DNA of 64,000 bases, from NCBI GenBank assembly GCA_001464815.1, contig LNDW01000015.1:186001-250000 (forward strand), read 5' to 3'. Below the pieces are notes generated by a model. It was not told the DNA's origin, ran no database searches, and saw only the letters and a program-made list of their open reading frames with translations. Positions 35,253 to 43,079 of this stretch are shown here, piece after piece. Position 1 is the stretch's first letter, and the number at the start of each line of letters is the position of its first letter. The DNA comes from Betaproteobacteria bacterium Ga0077527. Lineage in GTDB: Bacteria > Pseudomonadota > Gammaproteobacteria > Burkholderiales > SG8-41. The position numbers were made by a program, and so were the translations under genes.

Positions 35253-36224
35253 TCAATCCAGCTTGAGATTGAGTTTCTTCAGGATGCGTTCATTGCGCTG
35301 CATCTCGTTGCGGATGTAGGCGTCGTAGTCGGCGGGACTCATCGTGCCCTCGGAAAAACCCTGCCGTGCCAGCGTCGCCGCCGCCTCCGGGGTCTTCAGG
35401 GCCTTTGCCACTTCTGCCGAAAGGCGCTCGACGATCGGACGCGGCGTGCCGGCGCGCGCCATGATGCCGAACCAGTTCAGCGATTCGAACCCCGGCCAGC
35501 CGGACTCGGCGATGGTCGGTATCTGCGGCAGGTTGGACGCCCGCTGCGCCGAGGTCACGCCGAGGCCGCGCAGCCGCCCGGAGGGAATGTACTGCGAGCA
35601 GTCGAGCACGTTGCCGACCAGCAATGTGATGTGGCCGCCAAGGATCGCGGTGGTCGCCGGCGCGCCGCCGCCGAAGGGCACGTTGATCAGGTTGATGCCG
35701 GCAAGGTCGTGAAACAGCTCCCCGGCGATGCGGCCGCCGCCGATGATGCTCGACACGCCCCAGGACAGCTCGCCCGGCCGCTTTTTCGCCAGCGCCACCA
35801 GCTCCTTCATGTTCCTTACCGGCAGCGAGGGATGCGCGCAGTAGATCAGCGGGTTGTAGACCATGCGCGTGACACCGCTGAAGTCGCGCAGCGAATCGTA
35901 GGGCATCTTTGAATAGGCGAAGGGATTGACGGTGAAGCTGGTCGCCATCACCAGCAGGGTATAACCGTCGGCCGGCGCCCGCGCGGCAATCTCGGTCGCG
36001 ATCACCGTGTTCGCGCCGGGCCGGTTCTCGATGGTCAGGTTCTGGCCCAGCGCCTTGGAAACACCCGGCGCGATCAGACGTGCCATGGTGTCGGCGGCTC
36101 CGCCCGGCGGAAACGGCACCAGCATGCGGATTGGCCGTGTCGGATAGTCCTGCGCCGGAAGCGCCACCGGCAGCCACAGCAACGCTGCCAGCAACGTCGC
36201 TCTTCCCGTTTTGCGTATGCTCAT
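35253..36224 (-). CDS. Bug-type periplasmic binding protein 5
   Basis: The 323 residues start M-S-I-R-K-T-G-R with GGAGGAGCAG upstream, and the signal is cleaved near A-L-P-A-Q. M-L-V-P-F-P-P-G-G-A-A-D, I-E-N-R-P-G-A-N-T and S-W-G-V-S-S-I-I-G-G-G form the ligand region, followed by N-V-P-F-G-G-G-A-P. The last departs from H-V-P-Y-K-G and may mark a different ligand class. It is convergent with the selenoprotein operon. Confidence 0.93.
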   Translation of the reverse strand: MSIRKTGRATLLAALLWLPVALPAQDYPTRPIRMLVPFPPGGAADTMARLIAPGVSKALGQNLTIENRPGANTVIATEIAARAPADGYTLLVMATSFTVNPFAYSKMPYDSLRDFSGVTRMVYNPLIYCAHPSLPVRNMKELVALAKKRPGELSWGVSSIIGGGRIAGELFHDLAGINLINVPFGGGAPATTAILGGHITLLVGNVLDCSQYIPSGRLRGLGVTSAQRASNLPQIPTIAESGWPGFESLNWFGIMARAGTPRPIVERLSAEVAKALKTPEAAATLARQGFSEGTMSPADYDAYIRNEMQRNERILKKLNLKLD

Positions 36225-36609
36225 CCTGCTCCTCCCTGATTGCGGCTTGAATGCCGCCTTGTTGTTCAACACACGATACCGGTGTTGCCCCTGCAGAGCC
36301 AAGAAAACGCAGCGGCGACCCCATATCCAAAAAAATAATAAATAGAATCAAATACTTGCTTGATTCAGCAAACTCTCCCCCTGACGCCACCCGGGCATTG
36401 CAACCTGCACCCTGCGCTTCGACAGCCGCAGGCAGAATTGTTAATTCCGCTTTTAAGGATGATTCTAGACTGCCGGAACATCCCCGCAGGGCAGGCGGCC
36501 TAGAATCAATCACCGTGCCGCGGCCCCCATGACGCGCTGAGTCAACCCCGGCATACGCCCGACCACAAACAGCCGGATCCCCGAACCGGCGACCGCAAAA
36601 GGAGAAGCC
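36225..36609. other. 385-base intergenic region between divergent Bug 5 and DapA-family genes
   Basis: It holds an AT-rich dispersed motif (36329-36366) and a TAGAAT -10-like box at 36501-36506 facing the DapA-family gene, without a clear -35. Apart from these I see no gene, RNA or repeat. Confidence 0.5.
36329..36366 (-). repeat. Dispersed AT-rich motif, copy 8
   Basis: The minus strand reads AATCAAGCAAGTATTTGATT followed by CTATTTATTATTTTT. It is one of the more diverged copies. Confidence 0.4.
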
Positions 36610-37572
36610 ATGTCCACCGTGATGACCGCCCCGCCGAGGCCGGCGGAAAAGAAACTGCCGTTCGTGCTGCGCGGCGTGATGCAGGCCCCGGTCACGCCAC
36701 TCAATGACGACTTCAGCGTGGATTACGACCGCTTCGCGAAAATGGTCGACTTCCACGTCCGCAACGGCGCGCCGGCGATCGCCTGGCCGCATCACAAGGC
36801 GGAGTCGCCCAACCTGACCATGGACGAACGCAAGAAGGGCGCCGAAGTGATGATCAAGACCGTGGCCGGACGTGTGCCGGTGTCGGTATTCGTCGGCAGC
36901 CTGTCGGAAGAGGATTCTCTGGACCTCGCCACCCACGCGCAGAAAATCGGTGCCGACATGATCCTCACCATCTCGCCGTACTGCCGCCGCCCGTCGCAGG
37001 AAGAGATCTTCCGCTCGATCGTGCGCATTGGCAGCCACACCGACCTGCCGGTGCTGACCTACAACTCGCCGTGGCGCAATGGCGAGGGCGTGGAGTTCAC
37101 CAGCACCCTGGTGCAGCGCCTGATCGAGCGCCTGCCGAACTATGCCGGCATGAAGGACGCCAGCTTCCACAGCGAGAAGTTCATGGAAATCTCGCGCGTC
37201 GCGCTCAACATGCGCCCCGCTTTCTCCATCATCATGGGCCTCGAACACCTGCTCGCTTCCTATCCGCTGGGCGCCTGCGGTTCATTCTCGTCCTGCGGCG
37301 CGATCGCGCCCAACCTGTGCAACCGCTTTTTCGCCGCACTCGTCGCCAACGACTGGGAAACGGCGCGCACCTGCCAGTACAAGATCACCAAGCTCTACCG
37401 CCTGTTCAAGGACCAGTACCCCTCCTCACTCAAGGGCGCGATGATCTCGATGGGCCGCGATGCCGGCCCGATCCGCTCGCCTCTGCCCACAGCTTCAAAG
37501 GAAAGGGTCGAGTTCCTGTGCCAGCAGCTCGAAGAGCTGGGCGTCATGGACACCGAACCCCACGGCTGGTAA
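36610..37572 (+). CDS. DapA-family (dihydrodipicolinate synthase-like) lyase, catalytic residues intact
   Basis: The 320-residue TIM barrel starts after AAAGGAGAAGCC. It retains Tyr151 in T-Y-N-S-P and the Schiff-base Lys182 in Y-A-G-M-K-D-A-S, so it should act as a class I aldolase/lyase on pyruvate-derived substrates. The environment is catabolic, so a role in carboxylate or sugar-acid breakdown is more likely than lysine synthesis. The next gene, 20 bases downstream, is a divergent paralogue. Confidence 0.92.
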   Translation: MSTVMTAPPRPAEKKLPFVLRGVMQAPVTPLNDDFSVDYDRFAKMVDFHVRNGAPAIAWPHHKAESPNLTMDERKKGAEVMIKTVAGRVPVSVFVGSLSEEDSLDLATHAQKIGADMILTISPYCRRPSQEEIFRSIVRIGSHTDLPVLTYNSPWRNGEGVEFTSTLVQRLIERLPNYAGMKDASFHSEKFMEISRVALNMRPAFSIIMGLEHLLASYPLGACGSFSSCGAIAPNLCNRFFAALVANDWETARTCQYKITKLYRLFKDQYPSSLKGAMISMGRDAGPIRSPLPTASKERVEFLCQQLEELGVMDTEPHGW

Positions 37573-37592
37573 CCCCTGCGCGAGACACCGAC

Positions 37593-38507
37593 ATGAAAAA
37601 ATTCAATCCCGGATTCGTCCACACCCCCGTCACACCGTTCAAGGCCGACCAGAGCATCGACTTCGACACCTACGCGCGCATTCTTGATTTCCACATCAAC
37701 AACGGCGCCGATGCGCTGGCACTGCCGATGCCGCAGGGCGAAGACATCAGCATGACCGAAATCGAACTGCGCAAGCTGCTCGATTTCGCTCTGAAGCACG
37801 TCAAGGGCCGCGTGCCGGTGATCGCCCACATCGGCGACCCCGGCACCGACATCGCTGTCGCTCGCGCCCGCCATGCTGAAAGCCTCGGCGCCGCCGCGAT
37901 CGCTTCGCACCCGCCCTATTTCTGGCACCCCAAGCCGTCGATGGTCGCCGAGCACCTGGTGCGTGTCGGCGGCGCGACACCACTGCCTTTTTTCATCTGC
38001 ACCCCGGTGGTCGAGGATGCCGGCACCCACCTCACCGCAGAAATCGTGCTCGATGTACTGAAGCGGCTGGACAACGTCGCCGGCCTGGTCGATTCGAGCA
38101 TGCGCTTCGTGTTCATGGTCGAAGTGCTCTCACTGGGCCGCGAAATCCGTCCCGGTTTCCAGCTGCTCTCAGGCACCGACTACATGGTCAGCAACGGCGT
38201 GGTCGGCGGCAACGGCGTGTTTTCGCCACTGGCGAGCGTCGCGCCAAAACTCGCACGCCAGCTCTATGAAATGTGCGAGAAACAGCAGTTCACGCAGGCG
38301 CGCAAGCTGCAGGAACAGATGGCACTGCTCCATCACACGCTGAAGACCGCGGGCTTTGCCGGCGTCAAAGCGGCAATGAAGCTGATGGGCCGTGAATGTG
38401 GTGATCCGCGACTGCCTGAAAGCAGTCTCAGCGCCGCTGAAGCCGGCCAGCTTGCAGCGCAGATCGCCGCGATGCCCTTCCTGAAGGCAGAACCGCGCGG
38501 CTGGTAA
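37593..38507 (+). CDS. DapA-family paralogue lacking catalytic Tyr and Lys
   Basis: The 304-residue protein has the same fold (F-V-H-T-P-V-T-P-F near the start, C-terminal K-A-A-M-K-L-M-G). Where the family has Y-N-x-P it reads F-I135-C-T-P, and where it has G-x-K-D it reads A-G-L-V166-D-S-S. Both the proton-shuttling Tyr and the Schiff-base Lys are therefore replaced. It may be a non-catalytic partner of the upstream enzyme or a ligand-binding protein. Both share the C-terminal E-P-x-G-W ending, which supports recent duplication. Confidence 0.9.
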   Translation: MKKFNPGFVHTPVTPFKADQSIDFDTYARILDFHINNGADALALPMPQGEDISMTEIELRKLLDFALKHVKGRVPVIAHIGDPGTDIAVARARHAESLGAAAIASHPPYFWHPKPSMVAEHLVRVGGATPLPFFICTPVVEDAGTHLTAEIVLDVLKRLDNVAGLVDSSMRFVFMVEVLSLGREIRPGFQLLSGTDYMVSNGVVGGNGVFSPLASVAPKLARQLYEMCEKQQFTQARKLQEQMALLHHTLKTAGFAGVKAAMKLMGRECGDPRLPESSLSAAEAGQLAAQIAAMPFLKAEPRGW

Positions 38508-38516
38508 CACCCGCCA

Positions 38517-38555
38517 GGTCCGGCAGCGCCCGCGCTGGCCGGACCCCCATTTTTT
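38517..38555 (+). terminator. Rho-independent terminator after the DapA-family pair
   Basis: GGTCCGGC pairs with GCCGGACC, with an inner AGCG/CGCT stem, followed by CCCATTTTTT. It lies upstream of the Bug 6 gene, implying separate or attenuated expression of that gene. Confidence 0.75.
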
Positions 38556-38568
38556 GCGGAGAACCCCG

Positions 38569-39558
38569 ATGAACACGCGACTCACCATGCCGCTGCTCGC
38601 GGTGCTGGCCCTGCTCGGCGCGTCGCCGGCCCAGAGTCAGGTCGGCTGGAAGCCGTCAAAGCCTGTGGAAATCATCCTGCCCACGGCAGCCGGCGGCGCC
38701 AACGACAACATGGCACGCCTGATCCAGAAAGCGCTGCAGGATAACAAGATCGTGCAATCGCCGCTGGTGGTGATGAACAAGGCAGGAGGCAACCAGACCC
38801 TGGCGGTGACCTACCTGCGCCAGAACGCGAAGGACCCGCATTACCTGCTGTACTCGACATCAACGGTGTTCACCGCGCACATCACCGGCCTCGTCGCGCA
38901 GAACTACACCGACCTCGCACCGATCGCGCTGCTGATGACCGAATACAGCGTGTTCTCGGTGCGCCCGGATTCCCCGATCAAGAACGTGAAGGACCTGATG
39001 GCGCGGCTCAAGGCCGATCCGCAGTCGGTATCCTTCGGCGTGGTCAGCCTCGGCGGTTCCAACCATATCGCGCTGTCGCAGGTGGCGCGCGCCGCGGGCG
39101 TCAACCCCAGGCAGTTGCGGGTGGTGGTGTTCAAGACCAACGTCGAGTCATACCTGGCAACCGCCGGCGGCCACATCCACGCCGTGGCTTCATCGGCCAG
39201 CGCTGCAATGCCCTTCCTGCAGCAGGGCACGGCGCGCATCCTCGCCATCGCGGCACCACAGCGCCAGACCGGCGTCCTCGCCAGTGTCCCGACGCTGCGT
39301 GACGAAGGCGTGGATATTCCGCTGACCACAAACTGGCGCGGCGTATTCGGCGCGCCGGGAATCACCGCGCCGCAGGTTGCGTTCTGGGAGGATGCCTTCA
39401 CCAAAATGGTGGCCACCGAGGACTGGAAAAAAGCCCAGGAACTGGGCGAACATGGCCGCAAATTCCTCGCCGGGCGCGATTTCCATAAATTCCTCGAAAC
39501 CGAATACCAGGTCTCCAGAACCGTACTCACCGATCTCGGATACGCCAAACAGCAATGA
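38569..39558 (+). CDS. Bug-type periplasmic binding protein 6 (divergent)
   Basis: The 329 residues have a signal peptide ending P-A-Q-S-Q. The first loop reads I-I-L-P-T-A-A-G-G-A-N-D and the second V-V-M-N-K-A-G-G-N-Q, where most Bugs have V-D-N-R. S-F-G-V-V-S-L-G-G-S-N-H replaces the usual G-S-G-T-G. The ATG follows GCGGAG. Its stop overlaps the next start (ATGA), tying it to the cyclodeaminase-like enzyme and suggesting an amino- or imino-acid ligand. Confidence 0.9.
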   Translation: MNTRLTMPLLAVLALLGASPAQSQVGWKPSKPVEIILPTAAGGANDNMARLIQKALQDNKIVQSPLVVMNKAGGNQTLAVTYLRQNAKDPHYLLYSTSTVFTAHITGLVAQNYTDLAPIALLMTEYSVFSVRPDSPIKNVKDLMARLKADPQSVSFGVVSLGGSNHIALSQVARAAGVNPRQLRVVVFKTNVESYLATAGGHIHAVASSASAAMPFLQQGTARILAIAAPQRQTGVLASVPTLRDEGVDIPLTTNWRGVFGAPGITAPQVAFWEDAFTKMVATEDWKKAQELGEHGRKFLAGRDFHKFLETEYQVSRTVLTDLGYAKQQ

Positions 39559-40556
39559 CCGCAATACTCGACATCAAGGCCCTCGATGGCGTCATCGGCA
39601 TGTGTGACGCCATCGACCTGCTCGAAGCCACTTTGCCCCACGAAGCCGCAGGCAGCACCACGGTATCACCCAAGTTCATCACCGATTTCGACAGCGGCAT
39701 GATCCGCATCCTGTTCGCGGCCGACCGTGAGGCGGGTTACTGCGCGATGAAGGCGTACCACAACATCAAGGGCGTGGGTACCCGCTATGTTGTACTGCTC
39801 TACCGCCTTGAAGACGGCGAACTGCTCGCCACGCTCGACGGCCGGCTGATCACCGATCTGCGCACCGGCGCCGCGAGTGGTGTTGCCGCACGCAAGGTCA
39901 GGATTGACGGCCAGGTCACGGTCGGCGTCGTCGGCTCCGGCAACCAGGCGCGCACCCAGCTCGAAAGCCTGGCCTCGGTCTACACCATCGAGTCCGCCTG
40001 GGTATTCAGCCCGACCGAGGCCAACCGCAAGTCCTATGCCGCCGAAATGTCGGCCAGACTCGGCTTCCCGGTGCACGCGGTGGGCTCGGTCGAAGAAGCC
40101 GTGCGTGGCCGCCAGGTCGTCACCTCGGCCAGCAATGCGCGCACGCCTGAACCGATCCTGCGCGGCGACTGGCTCGAAGGCTGCCGGCTGCTGTGCGCGG
40201 TGGGCAATACCCGCGCCGGATTCGCGGAAGTGGACGCTCAGTGTTTCGGCGATGCCGGACTGGTGATCGTTGATTCGCTGCATGCCCTGAAAGAGGCCGG
40301 CGACCTGAAGCGCGCGGTGGAAGCCGGCGCGCTACCCGAATCAAAACAGGCGACGCTGGCGCAGCTCGTCGAAGGCAAGATTGCCGTACCCAAAACCGGA
40401 CTGGTCACCTTCAAGTCGGTGGGCACCGCGCTGCAGGACCTGGCGCTGGCCGCGCGTTATTACGAGCTGCTGAAGGACAAGCCGGGTATCGTCCACGGCC
40501 CCAGCGCCGCCACACTGCGCGACAGCGGACGGCGCAGCGCCGGCGCAGCGGGCTGA
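39555..40556 (+). CDS. Ornithine cyclodeaminase/mu-crystallin-family dehydrogenase
   Basis: The 333-residue protein has the N-terminal substrate domain with D-L-R-T-G-A-A-S-G-V-A and the dinucleotide-binding V-G-V-V-G-S-G-N-Q-A-R-T-Q. It also has a T-S-A-S-N-A-R-T-P-E loop typical of the family. Members include ornithine cyclodeaminase, alanine dehydrogenase and ketimine reductases. Translational coupling to the preceding Bug receptor is implied by the four-base overlap. Confidence 0.92.
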   Translation: MTAILDIKALDGVIGMCDAIDLLEATLPHEAAGSTTVSPKFITDFDSGMIRILFAADREAGYCAMKAYHNIKGVGTRYVVLLYRLEDGELLATLDGRLITDLRTGAASGVAARKVRIDGQVTVGVVGSGNQARTQLESLASVYTIESAWVFSPTEANRKSYAAEMSARLGFPVHAVGSVEEAVRGRQVVTSASNARTPEPILRGDWLEGCRLLCAVGNTRAGFAEVDAQCFGDAGLVIVDSLHALKEAGDLKRAVEAGALPESKQATLAQLVEGKIAVPKTGLVTFKSVGTALQDLALAARYYELLKDKPGIVHGPSAATLRDSGRRSAGAAG

Positions 40557-40557
40557 A

Positions 40558-40576
40558 CGGCGGCGTGATGCCGCCG
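40558..40576. terminator. Short GC-rich hairpin between convergent genes
   Basis: CGGCGGC and GCCGCCG flank GTGAT just after the cyclodeaminase-like stop. No U-run is present. Confidence 0.4.
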
Positions 40577-40584
40577 GGGCGCGT

Positions 40585-40887
40585 TCAGGCGCCCTCTGCC
40601 GTCTCCGGATTCCAGTTGCCCTTGCGCATTCGGGTGATGGTGATGCTCTTGAACACGCCCTTCTGGGTGAAGGGATCACCATCGGAAAACTTTTTCGCCT
40701 CGGCGCGGCTGTTGACGTTGAGGATGAACAGGCTGCCGATGGCCTCGCTGCCGTCATCACTCTGGGTTGCACCCGACAGCACCAGGATGTGCTTCTGGCT
40801 TTTCAGATAATCGCGGTGCGGCTGCAGCACGGATTCGCGGATGGCGGCGGTGTTCGGATTGTCGGTACAGATGACGGCCCAGAGCAT
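40585..40887 (-). CDS. YciI-family protein
   Basis: The 100-residue protein has the YciI layout: N-terminal strand M-L-W-A-V-I-C-T-D, then R-x-x-x-L-Q-P-H-R-D-Y-L with the conserved His, then G-S-L-F-I-L-N-V and D-P-F-T-Q-K-G-V-F. The His/Asp pair is that seen in muconolactone-isomerase-like YciI proteins. No operon partner is evident. Confidence 0.88.
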   Translation of the reverse strand: MLWAVICTDNPNTAAIRESVLQPHRDYLKSQKHILVLSGATQSDDGSEAIGSLFILNVNSRAEAKKFSDGDPFTQKGVFKSITITRMRKGNWNPETAEGA

Positions 40888-41003
40888 GGCAGGATCCCTT
40901 CACATCGTGGATGTTGTCGTGAAATGCCCGCGGCCCTGACGCGGGCTGCGGCGCGGGCTTATCATAGGGCCTTTTCAACACTGAAAACCGTTCCGGAGGA
41001 GCC

Positions 41004-41870
41004 ATGGCCGTTCCCTACAATCCCGACAGCCTGTATGCCGTCAAATGCTGGGAAGTTGAATACCGCAAGTCGGAACAGCGCAGCCTGATCGCACGCATTT
41101 ACCAGCCGCAGGGCACGGGCCCATTCCCGGTACTGCTCGACCTGCACGGCGGCGCCTGGAGCCGCAAGGACCGCTACGCCAACGAACCGATGGCGCGCGC
41201 CGTCGCCGCCGCCGGCATGCTCGTGGTCTCGCCCGACCTGCGCATCTCCAGCGAAGCACCCTATCCGGCGGCGGTGCAGGACGCGCACTATGCAATCCGC
41301 TGGCTCAAGCACAAGGCGAAGTCGCTCAACGGTGACCCGACCCACTTCGGCGTACTCGGCAGTTCCAGCGGCGGCCACATCGCGCAGCTGCTGGCGATGA
41401 AGCCGAATGAGCCCAAGTATGCGGCGATCCCCTTCCCCGAAGCGCCGCAGCTCGACGCCACCTTCAGCTATGTCGCCACCCGCTCGCCGATCAGCGACCC
41501 CATCGCGCGCCGCGCCCAGGCCGAGCGCAAGGGCAACAAGCAGATGCTGAAGAACTCCGACACCTTCTTCAGCGCGCCGGGTTCGATCGAAGAGGGCAAC
41601 CCGCAGGCCATCCTCGACCGCAAGGAGAACGTCCGTTTACTGCCGCTGCTGATCATGCAGGGCGGCCACGACGACAACGTGATCCCGCCGATCCAGGAAA
41701 AATTCGCCGCCACCTACCGCGCCGCCGGCGGCGACTGCCAGCTCGAAATTTTCGAGAACAGCGAGCATGAGTGGACCGCCGTGCCCAGCCCTGAGGCCGA
41801 CCGTTCCCACCGCATGGTGATGGAATTCATCGCGCGGCAGCTGGGCGCCTTGCAGAAAAAGGCCGCCTGA
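41004..41870 (+). CDS. Alpha/beta-hydrolase (BD-FAE/HSL-like esterase)
   Basis: The 288-residue protein has L-D-L-H-G-G-A-W (oxyanion hole), the nucleophile elbow G-S-S-S-G-G-H, an Asp in Q-G-G-H-D-D-N-V and a His in E-N-S-E-H-E-W, forming a complete catalytic triad. No signal peptide is present, so it is cytoplasmic. GGAGGAGCC precedes the start. A strong terminator follows the stop. Confidence 0.9.
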   Translation: MAVPYNPDSLYAVKCWEVEYRKSEQRSLIARIYQPQGTGPFPVLLDLHGGAWSRKDRYANEPMARAVAAAGMLVVSPDLRISSEAPYPAAVQDAHYAIRWLKHKAKSLNGDPTHFGVLGSSSGGHIAQLLAMKPNEPKYAAIPFPEAPQLDATFSYVATRSPISDPIARRAQAERKGNKQMLKNSDTFFSAPGSIEEGNPQAILDRKENVRLLPLLIMQGGHDDNVIPPIQEKFAATYRAAGGDCQLEIFENSEHEWTAVPSPEADRSHRMVMEFIARQLGALQKKAA

Positions 41871-41901
41871 TTACCCGCGGCAACCGACCCGGCACCACAG
41901 G

Positions 41902-41928
41902 CAAAAGCCCCGCAACGCGGGGCTTTTG
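41902..41928. terminator. Rho-independent terminator (bidirectional)
   Basis: CAAAAGCCCCGC and GCGGGGCTTTTG form a perfect stem around AAC, followed by TTTTGAAA, between the convergent esterase and Bug 7 genes. Confidence 0.85.
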
Positions 41929-41946
41929 TTTTGAAACAGGAGGTGC

Positions 41947-42912
41947 TCAGTCCATCACGATGTTCAGCGGCCTGGCCACCTTGGCCCACTTGGCAATGTC
42001 GCCGTCGATCAACCGGCCGAATTCCGCGGGCGACACCTCGGTCGCCTCGACCCCGGCGCCGAGCAGCCGTTCGCGGATCTCGGGCTGGCGCACCGCCGCC
42101 AGCACCGCAGCGTGCAGCCGCTCAATGACCGCCTTCGGCGTGCCGCGCGGCGCCACCAGCCCGTACCAGCCGCTGACGGCATAGCCGGGCAGGCCCGACT
42201 CCGCGATCGTCGGCAGTGCCGGCAACGCCGGCGTACGCTTCGCCGTGGTCACGCCCAGGCCGCGAATCTTGCCCGACTGCAGATGCGGCCGCGCCACCGC
42301 CACCGTCGAGAAAAACACCTGCACGCGGCCGGCCAGCAGATCCGCCATCGCCGGATTGCCGCCTTTGTACGGCACATGCAGCATCTTGATGCCGGCCATC
42401 GAGTTGAACAGTTCGGCGGCGAGGTGGGTCAGGTTGCCGGTGCTGGATGAGGCATAGGACACCAGCCCCGGCTTCGCCTTCGCCAGCGCGATCAACTCGC
42501 TGCTGTTCGTCACCCCCGCGCCGGGATGGGCGACAAAGACATAGGCACCGTCGCCGAACTGCGCCACCGGCACGAAATCGCGCTGCGCATCAAAAGGCAG
42601 TTTCGGATACAGCGCCGGATTGATGGCATGGCCCGCGGCCACCACCAGCAGCGTGTAGCCGTTGGGCGCGGCGCGGGCGACGATTTCGGAACCGATCAGC
42701 GTGTTGCCGCCGCCGCGGTTGTCGACGATCACGTTCTGGCCCAGCTCGCGCGACATCAACGGCGACACCAGCCGCGACACAATGTCATTCGCCCCGCCGG
42801 CAGGGTAAGGCACGACCATGCGCACCGGCCGCGAAGGAAAGGTCTCCGCCGCCGCCTGCAGCGCCAAAGCGGACAGCAGCACGGCCGCCCAGCATCGGTG
42901 ATTGCGCTTCAT
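41947..42912 (-). CDS. Bug-type periplasmic binding protein 7
   Basis: The 321 residues start M-K-R-N-H-R-C-W after GGAGGAG, with cleavage near A-A-A-E-T. V-V-P-Y-P-A-G-G-A-N-D, I-V-D-N-R-G-G-G-N-T and Y-A-S-S-S-T-G-N-L-T-H shape the pocket, and H-V-P-Y-K-G-G-N is intact. It is divergent from the ThDP enzyme gene (167 bases), so both could share a control region and a 2-oxo or aromatic acid pathway. Confidence 0.93.
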   Translation of the reverse strand: MKRNHRCWAAVLLSALALQAAAETFPSRPVRMVVPYPAGGANDIVSRLVSPLMSRELGQNVIVDNRGGGNTLIGSEIVARAAPNGYTLLVVAAGHAINPALYPKLPFDAQRDFVPVAQFGDGAYVFVAHPGAGVTNSSELIALAKAKPGLVSYASSSTGNLTHLAAELFNSMAGIKMLHVPYKGGNPAMADLLAGRVQVFFSTVAVARPHLQSGKIRGLGVTTAKRTPALPALPTIAESGLPGYAVSGWYGLVAPRGTPKAVIERLHAAVLAAVRQPEIRERLLGAGVEATEVSPAEFGRLIDGDIAKWAKVARPLNIVMD

Positions 42913-43079
42913 CCGTTTCTCCTCCAGTCTGTTTTTTATTGGGCAATGCCAGGACATTGAAGCACTGCGGTGACCACCGCGCAACGACGCGACCGCATGC
43001 TGGCCCGCGTGCGGCACGTCCGGCGGCGGGTTTGGATTAACATCACGCCTCCGTAACCGCCACCCAGGGTCAAACCGCC

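Noticed and set aside
35290-37248. 652-codon open frame on the minus strand across Bug 5 and the DapA-family gene
   Set aside because: It overlaps two recognised genes, one in each orientation, and its composition matches shadow frames.
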